DNA of 64,000 nucleotides from Streptomyces sp. NBC_01549 (GCF_026339955.1 NZ_JAPEPW010000001.1:6221001-6285000), one strand, 5' to 3'. Shown: positions 7,220 through 16,831, counted from the first letter of the stretch. Notes: generated from the sequence alone by a model not told the origin. Numbers and translations: made by a program.

Positions 7220-8929
7220 ATGACGTCCACGGTGCCCACCGCCGTCCAGCACGCCGACGCGCAGCAGCCGCCGATCACCATGTTCGGACCGGACTTCCCG
7301 TACGCGTACGACGACTTCCTCGCCCACCCGGCGGGCCTCGGCCAGATACCCGCGACCGAGCACGGCACCGAGGTCGCGGTCATCGGCGGCGGCCTGTCCG
7401 GCATCGTGGCCGCCTACGAGCTGATGAAGATGGGCCTCAAGCCCGTCGTCTACGAGGCCGACGAGATCGGCGGCCGCCTGCGGACCGTGGGCTTCGAGGG
7501 GTGCGACCCGTCCCTCACCGCCGAGATGGGCGCCATGCGCTTCCCGCCCTCCTCCACGGCCCTCCAGCACTACATCGACCTGGTGGGTCTGGAGACCCGG
7601 CCGTTCCCCAACCCCCTCGCGGAGTCCACTCCCTCGACGGTCGTCGACCTCAAGGGCGAGTCGCACTACGCGACCACCGTCGACGACCTGCCGCAGGTCT
7701 ACCGCGACGTGATGAACGCCTGGAACGCCTGCCTCGAAGAGGGCGCCGACTTCTCCGACATGAACCAGGCCATGCGCGAGCGCGATGTGCCGCGCATCCG
7801 CGAGATCTGGGCGAAGCTCGTCGAGAAGCTCGACAACCAGACCTTCTACGGCTTCCTCTGCGACTCGGACTCCTTCAAGTCCTTCCGGCACCGCGAGATC
7901 TTCGGCCAGGTCGGCTTCGGCACGGGCGGCTGGGACACCGACTTCCCGAACTCGATCCTCGAGATCCTCCGGGTCGTCTACACCGAGGCCGACGACCACC
8001 ACCGCGGCATCGTCGGCGGCTCCCAGCAGCTCCCGCTGCGCCTGTGGGAGCGCGAGCCGCAGAAGATCGTGCACTGGGCGTACGGCACCTCGCTCGCGAA
8101 GCTGCACGACGGCGCCCCGCGCCCGGCCGTGACCCGGCTGCACCGCACCGCGGGCAACCGGATCACGGTGACGGACGCTAACGGCGACATCCGCACGTTC
8201 AGGGCGGCGATCTTCACCGCCCAGTCCTGGATGCTGCTCTCCAAGATCGCCTGCGACGACTCGCTGTTCCCGATCGACCACTGGACGGCGATCGAGCGGA
8301 CCCACTACATGGAGTCCTCCAAGCTCTTCGTGCCGGTCGACCGGCCCTTCTGGCTGGACAAGGCCGTCGACGACAAGGGAAATCCGACGGGCCGTGACGT
8401 CATGTCGATGACGCTCACCGACCGCATGACCCGCGGGACCTACCTCCTCGACGAGGGCCCGGACAAGCCCGCCGTCATCTGCCTCTCGTACACGTGGTGC
8501 GACGACAGCCTGAAGTGGCTGCCGCTGTCCGCGAACGAGCGGATGGAGGTCATGCTGAAGTCGCTCGGCGAGATCTACCCGAACGTCGACATCAGGAAGC
8601 ACATCATCGGCAACCCGGTGACCGTGTCCTGGGAGAACGAGCCCTACTTCATGGGCGCGTTCAAGGCGAACCTGCCCGGCCACTACCGCTACCAGCGCCG
8701 CCTGTTCACGCACTTCATGCAGGACGCGCTGCCCGAGGACAAGCGGGGCATCTTCCTCGCCGGCGACGACATCTCCTGGACGGCCGGCTGGGCCGAGGGC
8801 GCCGTGCAGACCGCGCTGAACGCGGTCTGGGGCGTCATGCACCAGCTGGGCGGGGCGACCGACCCGACCAACCCCGGGCCCGGCGACGTCTACGACGAGA
8901 TCGCGCCGGTGGAACTGCCCGAGGACTGA
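7220..8929 (+). CDS. Flavin-dependent amine oxidase / amino-acid 2-monooxygenase-like
   Basis: A 569-residue FAD enzyme of the monoamine oxidase superfamily. The N-terminal dinucleotide fold VAVIGGGLSGIVAAYELM (53-70) is followed by YEADEIGGRLRT (about 78-89), the FAD ribose/phosphate region. The C-terminal FAD contact appears as FLAGDDISWTAGWAEGAVQT (about 513-532). The 50-residue leader and overall size resemble tryptophan/phenylalanine 2-monooxygenases and L-amino-acid oxidases rather than short MAO proteins. It is co-oriented with the amidase gene, so a pathway amino acid -> amide -> carboxylic acid (indoleacetate or phenylacetate type) is plausible. Simple L-amino-acid oxidase activity is the alternative. 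Confidence 0.85.
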   Translation: MTSTVPTAVQHADAQQPPITMFGPDFPYAYDDFLAHPAGLGQIPATEHGTEVAVIGGGLSGIVAAYELMKMGLKPVVYEADEIGGRLRTVGFEGCDPSLTAEMGAMRFPPSSTALQHYIDLVGLETRPFPNPLAESTPSTVVDLKGESHYATTVDDLPQVYRDVMNAWNACLEEGADFSDMNQAMRERDVPRIREIWAKLVEKLDNQTFYGFLCDSDSFKSFRHREIFGQVGFGTGGWDTDFPNSILEILRVVYTEADDHHRGIVGGSQQLPLRLWEREPQKIVHWAYGTSLAKLHDGAPRPAVTRLHRTAGNRITVTDANGDIRTFRAAIFTAQSWMLLSKIACDDSLFPIDHWTAIERTHYMESSKLFVPVDRPFWLDKAVDDKGNPTGRDVMSMTLTDRMTRGTYLLDEGPDKPAVICLSYTWCDDSLKWLPLSANERMEVMLKSLGEIYPNVDIRKHIIGNPVTVSWENEPYFMGAFKANLPGHYRYQRRLFTHFMQDALPEDKRGIFLAGDDISWTAGWAEGAVQTALNAVWGVMHQLGGATDPTNPGPGDVYDEIAPVELPED

Positions 8930-8985
8930 GCCGGGCCGGTCCGCCTGGGCCGGCCCTCGTGAGGCGGCCTTCGTGGGGCGGCCGG

Positions 8986-9918
8986 TCAGATTCCGGCCGC
9001 CCGCGCCGCCGCGTACACCTCGGCGGCCAGGTCCTTGAGCTCCTCGGCGTCCCGCGGGCCCTCCTGGAGGTCGAGGAAGTACTCGTCGAGACCGATCTCG
9101 GCGTACGGCACCAGGTCCGACACGATCTGGTCGACGTTGCCCTGGAAGGGCTGGCGGTCCGCGCCGTCGTAGGCCTTGGCGGAGGGGCGCGCGTTGACCC
9201 GTACCGCCGACTGGATCGGCTCGGTGCGCCCGCGCTCGGCCGCGAAGTCCTGCACCTGCCGCCACTGGGCGGCGAGTTGGTCGGCGCCTCCCTGGGCCAC
9301 GGGCTGCCAGCCGTCGCCCCGGTCCACGAGCCGGGTCAGTGCCTTCTTGCTGAAGGCGGGCAGCAGGATCGGGATCGGCCGGGCCGGCTTCGGGGCGACC
9401 ACAGCCGACTCGATCCTGGTCAGCCGTCCCTCGTACGACACCGGGTCCGGGCCCCACACCGCACGGCACACGTCGAGGACCTCGTCCAGGACCCGGCCCC
9501 GCTCCTCGAACGGCGCCACGCCCGCGGCGGCGTACTCGTCGTGCGACCAGCCGGTACCGAGGCCCACCACGACCCGGCCACCGCTCGCCGCATCCAGCGT
9601 GCCGAGGGTCCTGGCCAACTGGAACGGGCCGTGCAGCGGGGCGACCAGCACGCTGGTGCCGAGGCGCGCCCGCTGCGTGGCCGCCGCGGCCAGCGTCAGG
9701 GTCACCAGCGGCTCGGCGACGCCGCGGTACAAGTCGGGCCAGGGCAGGTTCGGGACGCCGTACAGCCCCTGTGTCGCGGGCTCCGGGAACAGGGCGCGCT
9801 CGAACACCCACAGGCTCTCGTAGCCGATCTCCTCAGCCGTGCGCGCCACGTCCGGGACGTCGCGACCGATGTCGAACTGGCGTGTTTGAGGAAGACTCAG
9901 ACCCAGCCGAGCAGCCAT
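8986..9918 (-). CDS. LLM-class F420-dependent oxidoreductase
   Basis: A 310-residue luciferase-like TIM-barrel protein. Typical motifs are RDVPDVARTAEEIGYESLWV near the start, RARLGTSVLVAPLHGPFQLA (about 90-110), GGRVVVGLGTGWSHDEYAAAG (about 120-140) and a C-terminal DEYFLDLQEGP. In actinobacteria these enzymes usually use cofactor F420 rather than FMN; the substrate is not predictable. ATG at 9918 has an AAGGAG box 7 bases upstream, which decides the start over a longer in-frame option. It converges with the amine oxidase gene and is probably monocistronic. Confidence 0.88.
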   Translation of the reverse strand: MAARLGLSLPQTRQFDIGRDVPDVARTAEEIGYESLWVFERALFPEPATQGLYGVPNLPWPDLYRGVAEPLVTLTLAAAATQRARLGTSVLVAPLHGPFQLARTLGTLDAASGGRVVVGLGTGWSHDEYAAAGVAPFEERGRVLDEVLDVCRAVWGPDPVSYEGRLTRIESAVVAPKPARPIPILLPAFSKKALTRLVDRGDGWQPVAQGGADQLAAQWRQVQDFAAERGRTEPIQSAVRVNARPSAKAYDGADRQPFQGNVDQIVSDLVPYAEIGLDEYFLDLQEGPRDAEELKDLAAEVYAAARAAGI

Positions 9919-10006
9919 GCTCGTGCTCCTTCGCATCAGGCATTTGAACCGTGAACGTATCGCGTACGAGAGTGAGTTACGGGTCGTACGCGGCGGTATG
10001 GCCGGA

Positions 10007-10681
10007 TCAGTCCCCCAGAGGCGTGAGCAGCATCCGGCCGGCCAGGCCCACCACGTTGCCGAGACGGTCGGCGAACTCCTCGGCGAGGTCGGGGAGTCCG
10101 CGCAGCGCCCACAGGGCCCGCGCCGCGGACCATGCGGCGTCGCGGGCCTTCTCCAGGCTCCACGAGCCGAGCAGATGGGTGAGCGGATCGGCGATCTGGA
10201 GGAGGTCGGGGCCCGGCATCAGATCTTCGCGGACGCGCTCCTCCAGCGAGACGAGGAGGTCACCCACGCGCTCGAACTCGTCCTCCAGATCGGCCGGTTC
10301 GCAGCGGAGCGTACGACAGGTGTCCACGACGGCGAGCGCCAGATCGTGTCCGACGTGCGCGTTGACGCCCGCGAGCGCGAACTGCAGCGGACGTACTCCG
10401 GGATGGCGCCGGAACTGGAACAGCGGGCGCCAGCAGGCGGGTGGAGACCCCTCCTCGGCCACACGCAGATAGCGCTCGGCGAAACGTACATCCAGCGTGA
10501 CCGCGGCCTCGCCGTCCGGGAATTCCCCCGCGCCCAGGCGCCGTTCGACCTCCACCGTGACGGTGAGGTAGACGCGGTTGAAGACCGCGACTCCGTCCCG
10601 CTCGGGCAGGGTCGCCGCCAGGGCGCGCATCCGGGAGACGACGGCGTCCACGGGGGTGGTGAACTGTTCCAACTGCGTCAT
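10007..10681 (-). CDS. DUF5995 family protein
   Basis: A 224-residue protein with no signal peptide or membrane helix. It starts MTQLEQFTTPVDAVVSRM and contains GVAVFNRVYLTVTVEVERRL, CWRPLFQFRRHPGVRPLQFA and AGVNAHVGHDLALAVVDTC, features I recognise from the DUF5995 family of Streptomyces. The conserved GVNAHVGHDLA with its histidines suggests a possible metal or active site, but no biochemical role is known to me. It stands alone between the F420 enzyme (same strand) and the GH6 gene (divergent). Confidence 0.75.
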   Translation of the reverse strand: MTQLEQFTTPVDAVVSRMRALAATLPERDGVAVFNRVYLTVTVEVERRLGAGEFPDGEAAVTLDVRFAERYLRVAEEGSPPACWRPLFQFRRHPGVRPLQFALAGVNAHVGHDLALAVVDTCRTLRCEPADLEDEFERVGDLLVSLEERVREDLMPGPDLLQIADPLTHLLGSWSLEKARDAAWSAARALWALRGLPDLAEEFADRLGNVVGLAGRMLLTPLGD

Positions 10682-10822
10682 GAGGGCAGGGTCCCAGTCC
10701 TAGGCTGACCGGAGTGACGCCTGGCCGGGCGCATCCCCGGAACGGGGGAACACGCCCGTGTCGGGAGGAGCGGATCTGGCCGGCGGTGGCGGGAACGTGG
10801 TGGGAACCGGGGGGAGCGGTAC

Positions 10823-12013
10823 GTGTCTGGCTTACGTGCGCGGCGCCTGGCCGCACGCAGGGCCGAGCGCAGGCGGGTGGCCCGGCGCGCCGCCATGGTC
10901 GCGGCGGCCTCGGTGGTCATGGCGGTCGGCGCGGTGACGGGGACGATGTCCGCCCTCGACCGCGAGCGCCCCTCCGACGACGCCCGACCGCTGGTGACCC
11001 GCTCGCCCGGCCTCCGGCAGCCGCCCGCCGTACCGACTCCCTCCCCGACCAGGACCTCCGCCTCGCCGCCCCCGTCGTCGCACCCCCCGTCCCCGAAGCC
11101 GAGCCCGACGCCCACCCCGAGCAGGAAGGAGCCGAAGGCCGTGGCGTCCCCCGCCCTGCTCTACAGCCACCCCGACTCCCAGGTCCTGGACTGGGTCGCG
11201 GCCCACCCCGGTGACTACCGGCGCGCGGTCATCGAGTCCCGGATCGCCGACCGTCCGGCCGCCGTCTGGTTCGCCGACTTCACGTCGGCCACCATCACCG
11301 CGCGGGTCAGGGCGGTGACCGCGGGCGCCGCCGCCGAGGGCCGGGTCCCCGTCGTCGTGCCGTACGCCATCCCGCAGCGCGACTGCGGCGGGGCCTCACA
11401 GGGCGGCGCGCCCGACCTCGCCGCGTACGACGGCTGGATCGACGACTTCGCGGCGGGCCTCGGCGACGACGAGGTCATCGTCGTCCTGGAGCCCGACTCG
11501 GTCGCCCAGGCCGGCTGCCTCCCCGCGAGCGACCGTGCCGCCCGCTTCGCCTCGCTGGCCCGTGCCGGCCGCGTCCTCAAGGCCGCCGACCCCAGGGCCC
11601 GCGTCTACTACGACGCCGGCCACTCCGCCTGGAACCCGGCCGCCCGGCAGGCCGCGCTCCTCGAACAGGCGGGCGCCGCCTCTGGCGCGTCCTCCGACGG
11701 CATCTTCACCAACGTGTCCAACTTCCACCGTACGAACGACGAGATCATCTACGCCCGGCAGGTGCTGTCCGCGCTGGGCGGCCCCGCGCGCCTGGGTGCC
11801 GTCATCGACACCAGCCGCAACGGCAACGGCGCGCCGGCCGACGGGGAGTGGTGCGATCCGGCGGGCCGGAAGATCGGCCGGGCGCCGACCCTGGACACCG
11901 GCCAGGCCGGGATCGACGCCTATCTGTGGGTGAAGCTGCCGGGGGAGTCGGACGGCTGCAAGGGCACACCGGGGACGTTCTCGGCGGAGTACGCCTATGA
12001 GCTGGCGCGCTGA
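10823..12013 (+). CDS. Membrane-anchored GH6 family glycoside hydrolase
   Basis: A 396-residue enzyme: basic N-terminus, one membrane helix (about 24-44), a Pro/Ser/Thr-rich linker (about 50-105) and a GH6 catalytic domain (about 110-396). Key GH6 features are PYAIPQRDCGG (D187), IVVLEPDS (D225, the expected general acid), DAGHSAW, and DTSRNGNG/WCDPAGRKIG near the end. GH6 enzymes cleave beta-1,4-glucan with inversion (endoglucanase or cellobiohydrolase). No cellulose-binding module is present. The anchor and linker suggest a cell-surface enzyme, possibly a glucan-remodelling cellulase of the kind encoded near cellulose-synthase-like loci, although none is seen here. GTG start behind GGGGAG. 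Confidence 0.88.
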   Translation: MSGLRARRLAARRAERRRVARRAAMVAAASVVMAVGAVTGTMSALDRERPSDDARPLVTRSPGLRQPPAVPTPSPTRTSASPPPSSHPPSPKPSPTPTPSRKEPKAVASPALLYSHPDSQVLDWVAAHPGDYRRAVIESRIADRPAAVWFADFTSATITARVRAVTAGAAAEGRVPVVVPYAIPQRDCGGASQGGAPDLAAYDGWIDDFAAGLGDDEVIVVLEPDSVAQAGCLPASDRAARFASLARAGRVLKAADPRARVYYDAGHSAWNPAARQAALLEQAGAASGASSDGIFTNVSNFHRTNDEIIYARQVLSALGGPARLGAVIDTSRNGNGAPADGEWCDPAGRKIGRAPTLDTGQAGIDAYLWVKLPGESDGCKGTPGTFSAEYAYELAR

Positions 12014-12074
12014 TCCTCGCCCTCGGCCTGGTCGTAGGAGGACGTGCCGGAGTCCGGCAGCGGCTCCTGCGCGA

Positions 12075-12107
12075 AGCGGGGCCACCCTTGTGGAGGGCGG
12101 CCCCGCT
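12075..12107. terminator. Bidirectional hairpin between convergent GH6 and GH87 genes
   Basis: AGCGGGGCC (12075-12083) pairs perfectly with GGCCCCGCT (12099-12107) around a 15-base loop. It lies between the two stop codons and probably ends transcription from both sides. Confidence 0.6.
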
Positions 12108-12127
12108 CGATGCGGTGCGGTCGGGAG

Positions 12128-15100
12128 CTACTGGATGTTGATCTGGAAGGTGGTGGTCTTGTTGCGGATGTCCTCCGCGTTGCCGCTCATCCGCAAGTTG
12201 CGGAAAGTGGCCGCACCGACGGCGGGTCCCTGACCGGGCTCGGGCAGCTCGTTGGCCCAGATGCCGAACCCGGACTTCGCGTCGAACGCGTCCCCACTCT
12301 TCTTGGAGTTGGTGATGGAGATGTCGGTGAAGATCGTGTCCTTCACCGGGAACTGCGGCTGGCCGCCGACGTAGTTGGTCTGGAACATCACTCCTCCGTA
12401 GGTGGAGTCGTCGATGTCGACGTCGTTGACGCGGATGCCCTGGAAGACCTTGGAGGCCGAGAACGCCCAGATGGCCGGGAAGACCTGCGAGCCCCAGAAG
12501 TGGCCGCCCGTTCTGTCCAGGGAGACGTTCTCGATCGTCGTCGGATCGGTCCCGAAGCCGTTCATCGGGTAGCCGAAGTCCAGCGAGGAGATCGTGATGC
12601 CGGAGTAGACCAGGGTGTCGGCGACCCGGATGTTGCGGAAGGTGTTGTTGTAGCCGCCGTAGACGGCGATACCGGCCGCACGCCAGGTGAGCGTCGACGT
12701 CAGGTTCTCGTAGAGGTTGTTCTTCTCGTCGGCGCCGCCCGCGTCGATCGCCGAGAAGAGGGCGAAGCTGTCGTCGCCCGTGGCGCGGGCGTCGTTGTTG
12801 ACGACGTGGTTGTCCGTGGAGCCGTTCGTCATGTTGATGCCGTCGGCGAACGTGTCGCGGATGCGGGAGTTCTTGATGGTCATGTTGTCGGTGTTGGCGC
12901 CCCAGTAGAGGCACACCATGTGCTCGACCCAGATGTCGTCGATGGTGATGTTGGAGACGTTGGAGAAGTCGAACACCTTGCCCGGACCGTCGATCCGGGA
13001 CGTGTAGTTGCCGAAGTAGGCGAAGTCGGCGAACGACGAGCCGCCCGCGGTGGCCTCGGCCCGGAAGCCCACGTCGGTGTTCTCCTGCGAGGTGGGTGCG
13101 TGGAAGCGGGTGAACCACGGCCCGGCTCCGACGACCTTGACCGCCTTGCCGTAGACCTGGAACTTGCTGGAGGTCTCGTAGTCTCCGGCGGGCAGGTAGA
13201 CGCCGACGAGCTTGCCCGTGGTGTCCATGCGGACCTTGTCGAGCGCGTTCTGTACGTCCTGGTGGGAGAAGCCGGCCGGGACCGTGTACGTGGCCGGGTC
13301 CGGGTTCGGGTTCGCCGTCGCCTGTTCGGTGTTGATGAAGTCGACGGCGTAGGTGGAGGTGTTGGCCGCGTCCTTCTGGAGCCGGATCTTGGAACCGGCG
13401 GGGACGGTCTTGCCGAGCAGTACGTTCGCCTCGTCGTAGATGTGGCGCTGGGCACCGGAGCCGGGCGAGTTGCCGGGCGAGGTCTCGTTTCCGTAGAGCC
13501 AGGCGTACTTCGAGGTGAGGTCGATGGCCTTGAGGAACTGGCCGTCCACGTAGACGTTGAGCGTCGTGTCGGTGCCGTCCGGGATCGAGAAGCGCGTCAC
13601 CAGGGTGTTGGTCGCCGCGCGGGTGGTCCACTCGACGTACTGGCCGGTCCCGTTGAGGGTCACCGCCTTGCGCCCGCTCGCCTCGCCCGCGATGTCGCCG
13701 ATGGTCCGGTTCGGGCCGACGACCTTGGCACCGCCGCCGACCGTGCCGTCCTCGGCCTCGTACATGTCGTACGGCATGTCCGCGCCGCGGCCGACGAACA
13801 AGGACTGCGTGGTGGTGTTGTTGGCCCGCTTGACCGGGAGTTCGTTGGCGTCGTCGGCGATGACCGTCTTGACGGTGTACTTGCCGTTGGCGGCCGTCCA
13901 TGAGCCGAGGCCGACCGGTGCGGTCGTCTGGCCGGCCGCGATGGCGCCGTTGTAGGAGCCGGTGAGCGTCTTGACGGTGGCGCCGCCCGCGTCCTGGACC
14001 GTCAGCGTGACGCCATGGGCGCCGGAGGCCGAGGCCACCGTCCCCTGGTTCTTGATCGCGACGGTGAACGCGACGTTGTCGCCCGCCGAGGCGCTGGAGG
14101 GCGTCCAGGCGACCGGAGCGGCGACCAGGTCCGAGCTGGAGACGGGCTTGACGACGAGGGAGTCGGAGCGGGTGAAGACGTTGTTCGCCTCGTTCTGCTC
14201 GATGACCTTGTTCGACGGGTCCACCTCGGCGCCGACCGGGTAACTGCCCGCATCCCGGGCGCCGATGCTCGCCGTGACCGCCGTCGACTCGCCGGCCGCG
14301 AGGGCCGGGACGTCCGCGGTGGCGGCCTTGGTGCCGCCGAGCGTGAAGTTCAGGTCGGTGGCCTTGGACGCCCTGGGGCCGCTGTTGGTGACGGTCGCCG
14401 TCAGGCTGATGGCGTCCGACTCGACCGGGGCCGCGGGTGTGTTGGTGACGCCCGTGACCTTGAGGTCCGGGTTGGCGGCCGGAGCGCCGATCACCTGGAG
14501 CTCGGCGACCTGCGCGCCGGGAGCACCGGAGTTGGAGGTGAACTTGAGCTGGATGTCGGCGGCGGCGCCGGAGACCGGGATGGTCACCGTGTTGCCGCTC
14601 GACGGGTTGAAGGTGTAGTCCTTCGCGGCCACGAGGCTGGTGAACGCGGTCGCGTCCTGGTCGCGGCCGAGCACCTGGATGTTCTGCGTACGCGTGGACC
14701 AGGCGGCATCGGGGTTGAGCTTGACGACCACCTGGTTGAGGTCGGCGTCGGCACCCAGCTTGGTGGTGAGGGTGGCCGGGTAGGCGCCGCCCGCGCTCTC
14801 CCAATAGGTGCCTGTCTGCCCGTCGTTGGCGTTCGTGGCGACGTAGGTGAAGGTGTACGAGGAGGCCTCGATGGGCTTGCCCTGGGCGAGGTCGGAACCG
14901 CCGCCGGAACCGGTCCGGGTGACGCTGTTGCTCGCCACCGACACGTTCCCTGCGGCGTCTTTCGCCTTCACGTAGTAGGTGACCGTGGCCCCCGCCGACG
15001 GAGTGTCGGTGTACGTCGTGACGTCACCCGCCACGGTCTTGACGACCTGGCCGTTGGCGTAGACGTCGTAGCCGGTGACCTGGACGTTGTCGCTCGACGC

Positions 15101-16399
15101 CTGCCAGGTGAGCTGCACGTCGTTGCCCGACTGCGTGTAGGCGAGGTTTCCGGGCGCGGTGGGGGCCTGGGTGTCACCGCTCGACCCCTTGCGGGTGACG
15201 CTGTTGCTGTCGGCGGACACGTTGCCCGCTGCGTCCTTGGCCCGCACGAAGTACGTGATGTCGCTGCCGGCCGGCTGGGTGTCGGTGTAGGTCAGGACGT
15301 TCCCGGCGACGCTCGCCCGCAACTGGCCGTTCGCGTAGATGTCGTAGCCGGTCACGGCCGTGTCGTCGGTGGCCGCGCTCCAGGTCAGTCTGATCTGCCC
15401 GGTGGCCGGCTCGGTGTAGCTCAGGTTGGACGGCGCCGTGGGTGCCTGGGTGTCGCCGGTCGCCGGTCCGTAGACCTCCAGCTCGGACGCCTGCCCGGCG
15501 GGCCAGCCGGTATTGGCGGTGAACAGCGCGCGCACGTACCGCGTGGTGGTCGTGTCGAAGGAGATGGTCGTCGACTGGTCGTTGGAGCTGTCGAAGGTGT
15601 ACGCCTTCGAGGCCGTCAGGTCGGTGAAGTTCTGGTTGTCGGTCGAGCCCTGGACCTTGAACGTCTGGCTGCGGCTCGGCCAGCCGCCGGGCAGCCGCAA
15701 CGTTACCTGGTTGATCTTGACCGACGAGCCGAGATCGACCTGGAGCCACTGCGGGAAGGCGTTGTTGGTGCTCTCCCAGTAGGTGTTGCGGTTGCCGTCA
15801 CCGGCGTTGGCCGCGCCGTAGACGTCGGCGTGCCCGCTCTCGGTGAAGGGTTTGCCCTGCGCGAGGTTGGGTGTCGCGGCGGCGGTCGTGAGGACCTGCA
15901 TCTCGGCGAGCTGAGCGGTGCCGGCGACCGAGTTGGCGCTGAAGTCGGCCCGTACGTACCGGGCGAGGGTCGTGGGGAAGGAGACCTTCACCGTGTTGTC
16001 GTTGCCGGGGCTGAAGACGTACTGCGTCGACGACTTGAGCGTGGCGAAACTCTTTCCGTCGGCGCTTGTCTGGAGCGCCAGTGTCTGCTTGCGGGTCTGC
16101 CAGTGCTCGGGCAGCCGCAGCACGACCTGGCGGACGCGCTTGGTCCGTCCGAGGTCGGTCTGCACCCACTGGGCCGACTTCTTTCCGGCCTGCCAGTAGG
16201 TGTCGGTGTCGCCGTCGGTGACGTTGGCTGCGGCGTGTGCGCCGCGGGTGCTGCCCGCCGTGGTCACGGCGTCCGCGGCGGCGTTGGGGCCGCCGGCCGC
16301 GTGTGCGCCGACGGCGGGCAGGCCCAGAACCATGACGGCGGAGGCGAGCACGGCGGTCGTTGCGCGCCGCCTTGTGGATCTCTGCTTGTGTCGAGTCAT
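12128..16399 (-). CDS. Secreted multidomain GH87 alpha-1,3-glucanase (mutanase/mycodextranase)
   Basis: A 1423-residue secreted protein with a signal peptide (basic start, hydrophobic core, cleavage near AHAAGG). Modules in order: two discoidin/F5-8C-like domains (about 40-315), two fibronectin-III repeats (about 320-500; both carry TGYDIYANGQ or TGYDVYANGQ), a third discoidin-like domain (about 505-640), two CARDB-like beta domains (about 645-870), a CBM6/35-like segment (EAEDGTVGGG region) and a C-terminal beta-helix (about 1020-1423). The helix has D1186 in FADGINM and D1209/D1210 in TGDDSFALFS. The 23/24-residue spacing equals that of the three catalytic aspartates described for Paenibacillus GH87 alpha-1,3-glucanase. 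Expected substrate: fungal cell-wall or biofilm alpha-1,3-glucan. Confidence 0.87.
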   Translation of the reverse strand: MTRHKQRSTRRRATTAVLASAVMVLGLPAVGAHAAGGPNAAADAVTTAGSTRGAHAAANVTDGDTDTYWQAGKKSAQWVQTDLGRTKRVRQVVLRLPEHWQTRKQTLALQTSADGKSFATLKSSTQYVFSPGNDNTVKVSFPTTLARYVRADFSANSVAGTAQLAEMQVLTTAAATPNLAQGKPFTESGHADVYGAANAGDGNRNTYWESTNNAFPQWLQVDLGSSVKINQVTLRLPGGWPSRSQTFKVQGSTDNQNFTDLTASKAYTFDSSNDQSTTISFDTTTTRYVRALFTANTGWPAGQASELEVYGPATGDTQAPTAPSNLSYTEPATGQIRLTWSAATDDTAVTGYDIYANGQLRASVAGNVLTYTDTQPAGSDITYFVRAKDAAGNVSADSNSVTRKGSSGDTQAPTAPGNLAYTQSGNDVQLTWQASSDNVQVTGYDVYANGQVVKTVAGDVTTYTDTPSAGATVTYYVKAKDAAGNVSVASNSVTRTGSGGGSDLAQGKPIEASSYTFTYVATNANDGQTGTYWESAGGAYPATLTTKLGADADLNQVVVKLNPDAAWSTRTQNIQVLGRDQDATAFTSLVAAKDYTFNPSSGNTVTIPVSGAAADIQLKFTSNSGAPGAQVAELQVIGAPAANPDLKVTGVTNTPAAPVESDAISLTATVTNSGPRASKATDLNFTLGGTKAATADVPALAAGESTAVTASIGARDAGSYPVGAEVDPSNKVIEQNEANNVFTRSDSLVVKPVSSSDLVAAPVAWTPSSASAGDNVAFTVAIKNQGTVASASGAHGVTLTVQDAGGATVKTLTGSYNGAIAAGQTTAPVGLGSWTAANGKYTVKTVIADDANELPVKRANNTTTQSLFVGRGADMPYDMYEAEDGTVGGGAKVVGPNRTIGDIAGEASGRKAVTLNGTGQYVEWTTRAATNTLVTRFSIPDGTDTTLNVYVDGQFLKAIDLTSKYAWLYGNETSPGNSPGSGAQRHIYDEANVLLGKTVPAGSKIRLQKDAANTSTYAVDFINTEQATANPNPDPATYTVPAGFSHQDVQNALDKVRMDTTGKLVGVYLPAGDYETSSKFQVYGKAVKVVGAGPWFTRFHAPTSQENTDVGFRAEATAGGSSFADFAYFGNYTSRIDGPGKVFDFSNVSNITIDDIWVEHMVCLYWGANTDNMTIKNSRIRDTFADGINMTNGSTDNHVVNNDARATGDDSFALFSAIDAGGADEKNNLYENLTSTLTWRAAGIAVYGGYNNTFRNIRVADTLVYSGITISSLDFGYPMNGFGTDPTTIENVSLDRTGGHFWGSQVFPAIWAFSASKVFQGIRVNDVDIDDSTYGGVMFQTNYVGGQPQFPVKDTIFTDISITNSKKSGDAFDAKSGFGIWANELPEPGQGPAVGAATFRNLRMSGNAEDIRNKTTTFQINIQ

Positions 16400-16781
16400 G
16401 CGGGGTCACTTCCTGCGGAGGCTCGCGCGCCGGTGGGGCGGCGAGGGCGGCTCGTTTCCGGCGGAGTGGTGCAGAAAGGTGCAGGACGATCAGTGCGGAG
16501 CGGGGTGCGGTGCGTACAGGCGACAGGAGCCGACCTGACGGAGAAGATCTCCATCAGGGCACCATGTGGGCAGGATTTTGCGTTGTTTCATCGAAATATT
16601 GCAGAGTGGCATGGGTGGGTCTACAGCTGGAACGGCACAATATTCACCAGAAGCACCCATCACTCAGGAGCGATGGCGGCGCGGGCGCCACTTCCGAGCC
16701 GATGAGGCGGCCAAATGGCAGGCGTCGGAGTCAGATTTACGGGCCCGCGCAGTCCGGTCCGCGACACGGCGGTGGTTGCGG

Positions 16782-16831
16782 ACTTGCGCTCCGAGACCGC
16801 AAGTGAACGCAAGATGCGCAAATTCTTGCGC
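16782..16831. repeat. Cluster of TTGCG/CGCAA inverted repeats
   Basis: ACTTGCG (16782-16788) and CGCAAGT (16798-16804) form a perfect inverted repeat with a 9-base spacer. Twelve bases on, GCGCAA (16816-16821) and TTGCGC (16826-16831) form another with a 4-base spacer. An additional CGCAAG lies between them. The arrangement looks like operator sites, possibly for the GH87 gene 400 bp away or for a lost gene. Confidence 0.55.

Noticed and set aside
11802..14804. A 1000-codon minus-strand frame overlapping the GH87 gene in another phase
   Set aside because: Composition is Arg/Gly/Pro/His-rich without family motifs; the GH87 frame carries the signal peptide and catalytic residues.
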